Assembly (NCBI GenBank): GCA_021904315.1
Contig: CM038909.1
Span: 22,792,212 to 22,856,211 of the forward strand
DNA from: Sphagnum magellanicum
Lineage: Eukaryota > Streptophyta > Sphagnopsida > Sphagnales > Sphagnaceae
DNA: 64,000 nt
Reading direction: 5' to 3'
The notes under the pieces were generated by a model. The model saw only the letters and a list, made by a program, of their open reading frames with translations, did no database searches and had not been told where the DNA came from. Position numbers and translations under genes: made by a program. Positions 57,709 through 64,000 of this stretch are shown here, piece after piece (within the stretch, counting starts at the first letter, position 1; every line of letters starts with the position of its first letter).

Positions 57709-60138
57709 TGGGAGAGGCGGGAGGATGTCCAGTGCATGGATGGGGCTGCCTATGATCCTTCTGGCACTCTTGCCCCCACAAATTCTTCCGAAGGTAGATA
57801 AGGTACTTAATGTGTGATCTGGTTGTAATTCTATTGTTCCAAGTTTGAAACTAGACAGTTGCAGATCTCCAAGTTTGTGAAAAATTCATCAGTGTCCTGC
57901 AGGAGATTTTTCCAAGGATTGTAGTATTTTTTCCCTTTTTTTTCCCTATACATGGATACAACATAGAGAAGAAAACAGTGGATACATACATACAAATACA
58001 TCTTTGCATGTGCTTTGAAAACCGGATTGAATTCATGTACATGGAAACTGTGCAGTGGTTTCTTTGTTTTGGGATCAGTGCATGCTTTGGTTGCCATGAC
58101 TGCCAGGACTCTCTAGATTTTTGAGCTGAATCTGAGCTCACATCATGAAAGTTTTGCTGGTGGAATGATGTGTGCTCTAGGGCAACTCGTCCTGAAGATG
58201 TGAAGATCAAGATCCTGTTTTGTGGCATTTGCCATACGGATTTGCACAAGGTCTGCAACCATTGGGGAGATTCCAAGTACCCCTTGGTTCCTGGGTCAGT
58301 TCTCTGATCATTTGAACTCAACCCAAGTTCTGTTGTATGATCCTAATTTCAAGCAAGAAATCACCTGATCCAAGTGAAGCTGCTGCAATCCATTTGTGAC
58401 TCCACTCTGATGAGCTCTCCTGATGTCAATTTGTCATGGATGGGTCCATTGGGATAGTGGAGTATGGATTCATGCATGGCCTGGCAGGCGTGAGATAGTG
58501 GGGGTAGTGATGGAGCTCGGTTCCAAGGTGCCAGAGTCCAAGTTCAAAGTGGGGCAGCAGGTAGGAGTGGGATGCATGGTTCACCCCTGTTTGAGCTGCA
58601 AAGAATGCAAATTGGGTGTGGAGAAGTACTGCAACAAAGTGGTTTGGACATATGACTCAGTGGATTTTGTTGATGGTAGCATCACCAAAGGAGGTTACTC
58701 CACAGTCATCATTGTTGACCACAAGTGCGTAGTTCAGAATTCTACCCTGATCATCATCATCATCCTGCTGCAGCTTGCAAGAAATTATATTGTGCTCAGA
58801 CTTGGAGCCTGAATCCATCAGAGGACAAAAGAGGAGATCTGAATTAGCAGCTCTACTGCTGCTACTGGCCGTGCACTGATCTACTGCATGTTGGGTTGGG
58901 TTCACATTCCAGAATCTTCAGATTTGTGTGGAAGAAGATGCCTGAGAATCTGGGTGCAGTACCGATCTGCTGAATGTTGGGTTAGGTTCAGAATCTTTAG
59001 ATTTGTGAGGAAGATGATGCCTGAGAATCTGGGTGCACTGATGATCTGCTGCACATGTTGGGTTGGCTTCAGATTTGTGTGGAAGATGGATCATGCTTGA
59101 GAATCTACCTGGGGTGTGCAGTAGTACTGATCTGCTGCTGCACATGTTGTGTTGGGATGGGTTGGGTTGGGAACTTCAGATTTGTGTTGAAGATGCCTGA
59201 GAATTTGCCACTAGATGCACCACCACCACTGCTGTGTGCAGGCATCACAGTGTACAGCCCCATGCGCTACTTTGGAATGGACGTGCAGGGCACCAACTTT
59301 GGCTTGGTGGGCTTGGGAGGGTTAGGTCACATAGCTGTCAAGTTTGCCAAAGCTTTTGGTATGAAGGTCACTGTGTTCAGCACCACTCCTCACAAGGAGA
59401 AGGAAGCTTGAGAGCTTCTAGGTGCTGATGAGTTCATCATCAGTAAAGATCTTGATAGAATGAAGGTAACGACAAACACCCCCAAAACAAAACAAAAGTT
59501 CTCAATAATTCCTTTGCAATTCTAATCTAGAGAGAATCATTCAAGTTCTGCACACAACAAAACCAGACAATTATTCTAAAAAAAATTGTGTGCACTGACT
59601 GCACAGGCTGCTGCCAAGTCAATGGATAGCATTCTTGACACAGTTGCATGTGCTCACTGCTTGGATCCATACTTGAGGCTGCTGAAGACAAATGGGAAGC
59701 TTGTGACAGTGGGTATTCCAGAGAAGCCTTTGAGCTTTCATTCCAGTGCTCTTCTCTGGTAAGCCAAAAGTACTTGACTAAAATCTGTTTGTGCAAGAAT
59801 CCTGAATTTTTTGGTTTTTTTGCAAATTCATCATTTCCTTCTCATAGTTCAAGTTTTTTCCTCTTTCAGCCAAAATCTGCGTATTCATGAAAGTTCTACT
59901 TACTTTGATGTTTCTATTTTGGGGTGTTGCATGATCTACAGGGCGTCATTCGATTGGTGGAAGTACAATCGCAGGAATCCGGGAGACACAGGAGATGCTT
60001 GATTTTGCTCGGAAGCATAATGTGACTGCAATGATTGAGAAGATCCCCATGCCATACATCAACACAGCTATGGAAAGAAGTGAGGAATCGAATGTCAAAT
60101 ACTGTTTTGTCGTTGAAATTGCTAACACTCCAGGATGA
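57709..60138 (+). pseudogene. Cinnamyl alcohol dehydrogenase pseudogene
   Basis: Six exon remnants of a zinc-dependent CAD (medium-chain dehydrogenase, NADPH, monolignol synthesis): about 57709-57795 (AAYDPSGTLAP), 58181-58294 (PEDVKIKILFCGICHTDLHK), 58488-58728 (EIVGVVMELGSKV and the four-Cys structural-zinc loop CLSCKECKLGVEKYC), 59180-59465 ([37 protein letters not shown]), 59607-59758 and 59942-60138 (GIRETQEMLDFARKHNVTAM, ending NTPG). The catalytic Cys and the nucleotide-binding GLGGLG are intact. Lesions: an extra base in exon 1 (TGGGG), phase mismatches at the 1/2, 3/4 and 5/6 joins, the catalytic-zinc His of the PGHE motif read as Arg (CGT) at 58,489-58,491, a TGA within KEKEA*ELLGADEF at 59,409-59,411, and a tandem expansion before exon 4. 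A functional alternative-splice form or sequencing errors cannot be wholly excluded. Confidence 0.87.
58880..59200. repeat. Tandem repeat of CAD exon-4 acceptor region
   Basis: Four copies of a segment containing CAGATTTGTGTGGAAGATGC and CTGAGAATCTGGG, then GATCTGCTGCACATGTTGGG. The ATTTGTG of each copy is at 58,922, 59,001, 59,073 and 59,180, so spacing is 79, 72 and 107 bases. Only the last copy continues into the CAD coding sequence (CCTGAGAATTTGCCACTAGA). Each copy carries an AG acceptor-like site. Confidence 0.88.
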
Positions 60139-61754
60139 AGAAAAGCAAAAACCTTTGTTCTCATTTTGAAAGTCTGAATGTCACTTTACCTCATGACGAC
60201 TTCTTGCAAGGGCTGTTTTTTCTTCAGAACCCAACAATTGGCTGTTTCTCTGAAAGACCTTGGGTCTTTGACTTCTTTGACTCTGCATGCTCTCACTTTT
60301 GAGTTATCATCACCAGGCGCAATAACATCTGCTGCCACATAAAATAAATCACCACAATGGTGGATTGCCAAAGTCTCTGATATTCCACATTCAAAACCAA
60401 AAGTATGGTGCAATTGTTAAACTACATGCTTGGCCTAAAGATAAGGAGCCTGCAATCAGCAGTTCTTAAAGTGAAGATTTAACTCCTCTACTACTCAATT
60501 TCCGTACCAGAATTATTCCCTCCCTGCAATAATGTCCAAATCGTTCTGAACCCTTCTGCATTTGCAGCATATTTGATCTCCATCCTGTTCTCTCCTCTTG
60601 TATGGGCTTCAACAAAGTCTTGGGTACCACAAAGAGTAGGTATTGCATACATGGATGACAACAAACTCCATCTTTTGGACCTTTGGTACCATAATGATGG
60701 CTCAGGTGTGCAGGAACAATGGCTGTGACAAATTGCAGCTAAAGACATTCCAATCTGCAGACATAATTGCCATCCAAAAACATGCAAGAGTCTGGAGCAT
60801 GCAAAATGGTGACACATACTTTGAGGACACGTGTTTAGAGCATCTGTCCCTCAGCGCATGATACTAGCCTCCAATCCCTTCATCCACACTCAAAAGGATT
60901 TTTTTTCCCTTTTTCTGACTAGTGCTCCCAACCTCGCCAATTGCAGCTTTGAGAAAGTCCTTCCAAACCATTGGATTTTTTTTCTCTCCAGCTTTCCAAC
61001 CCAGGCTTCAGATTCTCAGGGAAGCACTTGCCTTTCTTAAGGAAGAAATTGCTTGGAAGTTAGTTGATATCAACTACCTGCATCCTTCTCAAAAGAAGAC
61101 ACATGATGATCTTAAGACATTGAACCCAGCAATGAATGTGATTATAGAAGAGTCCTGTGTCTTTCAAAGCACGTCATACTTCTCACCAGCAAGCACATGC
61201 CTAACATAATTGAAAAACTGTCAACATGATCAGGAAACAACTACTGACTGACCCAGAGCTTCAATGAAAACGTCTAATGGGTTGCTTCCATTTTCCAGGA
61301 AAAACACAAATCAAGAATAATACAAACCATGATGGCAGGGAGCTCATCTGACTTTGAAAGCTGCATACCTGCAAGCCTCTGCAGTCACTGCAATTGCATT
61401 GAAAACTTGCTCCTTGAATCATCCCGGTGAGCATACCTGCTGTGGACCCAAAACATTGGGAAGTAAGAAAATGACAAATCTCAGCAATGAGGGTCATACT
61501 TCTCTGTGTGTAGACCCAAGTAACAAAGCTATGCTGTAAATTACCTGTTGTTGGCAAATTCCTCAGCATTTCTTCATGGGAGGCTTTACTCTCAATCGGA
61601 GCTGTAGAACACAGAAAAAAATTTCACAAAAGTGAGACAAGTTCTTCAAGTAGTAGTAGTGCCTTGAAAATGTGGAAAAAAGCAAGCTAGTAAACAAGCT
61701 TTACAGGAAGAACACTCTGTGAACATCTGCATCTGAATCCAGCAAAGTACTGGT
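60139..61754. other. Intergenic, no gene recognised
   Basis: Short ORFs on both strands, none resembling a known protein. The right part (about 61,560-61,754) is probably the 3' untranslated region of the minus-strand repeat-protein gene. Confidence 0.5.
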
Positions 61755-64000
61755 TTACAAGAATGCAACCTTGAGACGAGTGGACTGTGGTGGGCGTGGA
61801 TCTGCTGCAGGTGGGCCAGAAGCTTTCACTGCAGAGTCTTGCCTCTCAAAACCACCCTCTCCATCTTTGCTCCCTGTGCCACCCAATGGGCATTTATGAC
61901 CCTTTTTGAGCACCATACACTTGCTGCAGAGATAACTCTTTCTTGCACTACGAGGCCTGCGCACACTGGAAACTCCTTCATGGTCAGGATGCAAATCAGG
62001 GAGGTGTCCATTGCTTCTTCTGACTGCTTCCGGTGCCTCAGATTGAACACAGTGTGTGTGATTCAAATGTCGGACAGGAGTATCTGTCATGAAACTTGGC
62101 GATCCTGTTTGGGCCTCTTTCCTTCCAAGTTTGCCTTTGCGTGCTGATCTGATGCCTGAAATGCGAGGATTACCAAGATGCACATTCTCCTCACTTACTG
62201 CGCTTCTGCTGTCCTCACCATCTTTGTCGGGGTCACTATTCTCTTCTGGGTGGTTGATATCAGCAATCTTTGGCTTCTTTGGAGATGGCATTCCTGAGGA
62301 TTTCTGTTGCTTTGAGAGATTTTCCAAAGATGGAACCTGGAAATTCTCTGAATTCAATGAAGGGGGCCTAAGAACTGGAATAGGAAGAGGCGATCGCTTT
62401 GCCAGGAGAACCATGGAATTTACATTTGATGTGACTGGAGCAGCTGGAGGAAGAGGAGATCGCTTTGCCAGGAGAACTGTAGAATTTACATTTGACATAA
62501 CTGGAGCAGCTGGTGAGGCCAAATTTGTGTTCAAGACTCCACTTGCAGCACTGTGATTACCACCCACCACGCAAGCTTCAAGTGGTGGAAAAGTTAGAGG
62601 TGTCCTCTTTGCCTTTGGTGCTGAGAGAGTATCAGGTTTCACTGGTGACACAATGCCTGGATTGTTGACACCACCAAGTATCTCTGGATTTGTAACTATG
62701 CTTTTCCACCCCTCTTGAGAGTCATGGGGGACATTCAAACACAAACCCATTGGAGCTTGAAGCTTGGCTTCTGACTGCACACACTCCACTGAAGCAGGTG
62801 TGTGCTTCATTTGCAAACAAGAGGTTGCACATTGGTCAACTTCACCTGTACCCAACACAATTTCAGAGGGACCATTTGAGGCAGCTGCAGCAGCTTGATG
62901 ATCTGTTACTATTACATCTGCAGCTGCCACAAGCTTGCTTGCCTCCAAAAGGAGCTTGGCATGTTCAAGATCTGATTGAATCTGGCCAGCTTCTTTAGGT
63001 TTACCCTGTACATTCTCATATATGTTGGCTGGAACTGGAAGCTCAGCCTCACACTGCATGCACTCCACTGAGGAAGCTATGGTTTCCTTGATTCCTGCAG
63101 TCGTTGAGATGGCACTTTGATCCTCTTGGTTTGTGCCCAACTCAATTTTGGAATGACCATTTGAGGCAGCAACAACATGACAATCTGTCACAATAAATGC
63201 AGCTGCCACAGGTTGGCTTGCTTTCAGAAGGACATTGACATTCTCAGACTCCAACTGAATGAGGCTAGATTCTTGAGATTCACCATGCACATTCTCACAT
63301 GAATTCACCATCTCTGGAAGCTGCTTGGCATCCCACTGCATGCACTCCACTGGAGCTGATACCTCCTGATTTCCCAAAGAAGAGGTGGCACATTGATCCA
63401 CTTCAGCTGTAACTGACACAATCTTGGAAGGACCATTCAATGGAGTGACTTGATCATTGGGCACATTGCATGCAGCTGCCACAGCTTTGCTTGACTCTGG
63501 ATAATGAGGTTTAATAGTTTCAGACTTTGATTGAATGAGGCCAGCTTCTTGCAGAGTACCATGTGCATTCCCACTTGATCCTATCCAACTTCGACCCTTA
63601 GCTGCTGACCGCAAACATTTAAGTAAAGCTGATGCCTGATCAATTACCAAAGTACAGTTGGGTGGCCACTGATTAACTTCGACTGTTACCCACTCAACCT
63701 CAGAATGACCATTTGTGTCAACTGCTTGATCATCATCTCTTCTAGTAACTGCAGCTGCCACAGCTTTGCTTGCTTCTGGAGGCGATACAGTGACATTTCC
63801 TGACTCAGACTGAACAAAGTCAACTTTTTCTGACCCACCATTCATCATATTCTCACATGCACCCACCAGCACTGGAGGCTTGGAAGCCTCTTGCAGCAAG
63901 CATTCCACTGAGGTTACTGCCTCCTCAATTCTCACAGATGTTGTGGGACATTGATCACATTCAGCTGCGATCAACTCGATCTTGGAAGCACCATTTGATG
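61755..64000 (-). CDS. Repeat protein with C-terminal Cys/His motif, partial
   Basis: An open frame of at least 747 codons runs from the window edge to a TAA at 61,755; its 5' end lies beyond 64,000, and the frame is open all the way to the edge. The upstream half consists of about four and a half diverged copies of a roughly 93-residue unit, each with SVECMQ.EAK, a QS.S.N acidic stretch, EASK.VAAA, SNG.SKI or SNGPSEI, and EVDQCATS. A Pro/Ser-rich part follows with a local direct repeat (NVNSTVLLAKRSPLPPAAP against NVNSMVLLAKRSPLP). The end is basic and carries CSKCMVLKKGHKC, a C-x2-C-x7-H-x-C possible zinc-binding motif, then a Pro/Arg tail. I do not know the family. It is probably a nuclear protein, given the basic SARK motifs; that is inference. 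Confidence 0.75.
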   Translation of the reverse strand, partial: SNGASKIELIAAECDQCPTTSVRIEEAVTSVECLLQEASKPPVLVGACENMMNGGSEKVDFVQSESGNVTVSPPEASKAVAAAVTRRDDDQAVDTNGHSEVEWVTVEVNQWPPNCTLVIDQASALLKCLRSAAKGRSWIGSSGNAHGTLQEAGLIQSKSETIKPHYPESSKAVAAACNVPNDQVTPLNGPSKIVSVTAEVDQCATSSLGNQEVSAPVECMQWDAKQLPEMVNSCENVHGESQESSLIQLESENVNVLLKASQPVAAAFIVTDCHVVAASNGHSKIELGTNQEDQSAISTTAGIKETIASSVECMQCEAELPVPANIYENVQGKPKEAGQIQSDLEHAKLLLEASKLVAAADVIVTDHQAAAAASNGPSEIVLGTGEVDQCATSCLQMKHTPASVECVQSEAKLQAPMGLCLNVPHDSQEGWKSIVTNPEILGGVNNPGIVSPVKPDTLSAPKAKRTPLTFPPLEACVVGGNHSAASGVLNTNLASPAAPVMSNVNSTVLLAKRSPLPPAAPVTSNVNSMVLLAKRSPLPIPVLRPPSLNSENFQVPSLENLSKQQKSSGMPSPKKPKIADINHPEENSDPDKDGEDSRSAVSEENVHLGNPRISGIRSARKGKLGRKEAQTGSPSFMTDTPVRHLNHTHCVQSEAPEAVRRSNGHLPDLHPDHEGVSSVRRPRSARKSYLCSKCMVLKKGHKCPLGGTGSKDGEGGFERQDSAVKASGPPAADPRPPQSTRLKVAFL

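Noticed and set aside
1-64000. CRISPR array, operon-like gene cluster, tRNA or rRNA gene
   Set aside because: The tandem arrays present lack the repeat/spacer pattern; genes are spliced and eukaryotic; no tRNA cloverleaf or rRNA signature was noticed by eye, though short tRNAs could be missed without a dedicated search.

Overview
The window is nuclear DNA of a land plant. It carries spliced genes with GT-AG introns of about 75-1,100 bp, all with plant-type products, and Arabidopsis-type telomere repeat units (TTTAGGG/CCCTAAA) inside the chromosome. Spacers are AT-rich and full of microsatellites. I cannot fix the species. The gene sequences are clearly diverged from Arabidopsis, so a non-flowering land plant is possible, but that is only an impression.

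Layout. Positions 1-21,900 are a gene-poor, AT-rich desert. It holds a heavily decayed PIF/Harbinger transposase (about 2,590-3,930, minus), several degenerate tandem repeats, a 34-base poly-G run, and one isolated CpG/GC-rich island at 11.1-11.85 kb with unrecognised ORFs. From 21.9 kb the window is genic. A complete 22-exon CLASP microtubule-associated protein gene (23,028-32,443, +) is followed tail-to-tail by a six-exon plastid-type ferredoxin-reductase-like oxidoreductase (33,733-36,682, -). That gene is head-to-head with a four-exon transcription factor IIIA gene (37,415-40,598, +). After a repeat-rich spacer come a single-B-box CONSTANS-like gene (46,836-48,880, +) and a convergent intronless trihelix gene (49,739-51,376, -).

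Positions 51.4-60.2 kb contain minisatellites, a perfect 40-bp telomeric palindrome, an isolated P-type Ca2+-ATPase exon fragment and a cinnamyl-alcohol-dehydrogenase pseudogene with several lesions. The window ends inside a minus-strand gene (61,755 to beyond 64,000) whose protein is built from diverged repeats of about 93 residues and ends in a small Cys/His motif.

The genes do not form a pathway. They are ordinary single plant loci: cytoskeleton, plastid redox, 5S rRNA transcription, light/flowering-type regulation and lignin-type metabolism. The most intriguing structure is in TFIIIA intron 1: two tandem copies of a roughly 140-bp element with conserved inverted repeats and a telomere-like tract. 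Plant TFIIIA genes are known to carry a 5S-rRNA-mimic regulatory exon, so this may be a duplicated form of that element. The alternative is a tiny duplicated membrane-protein ORF.
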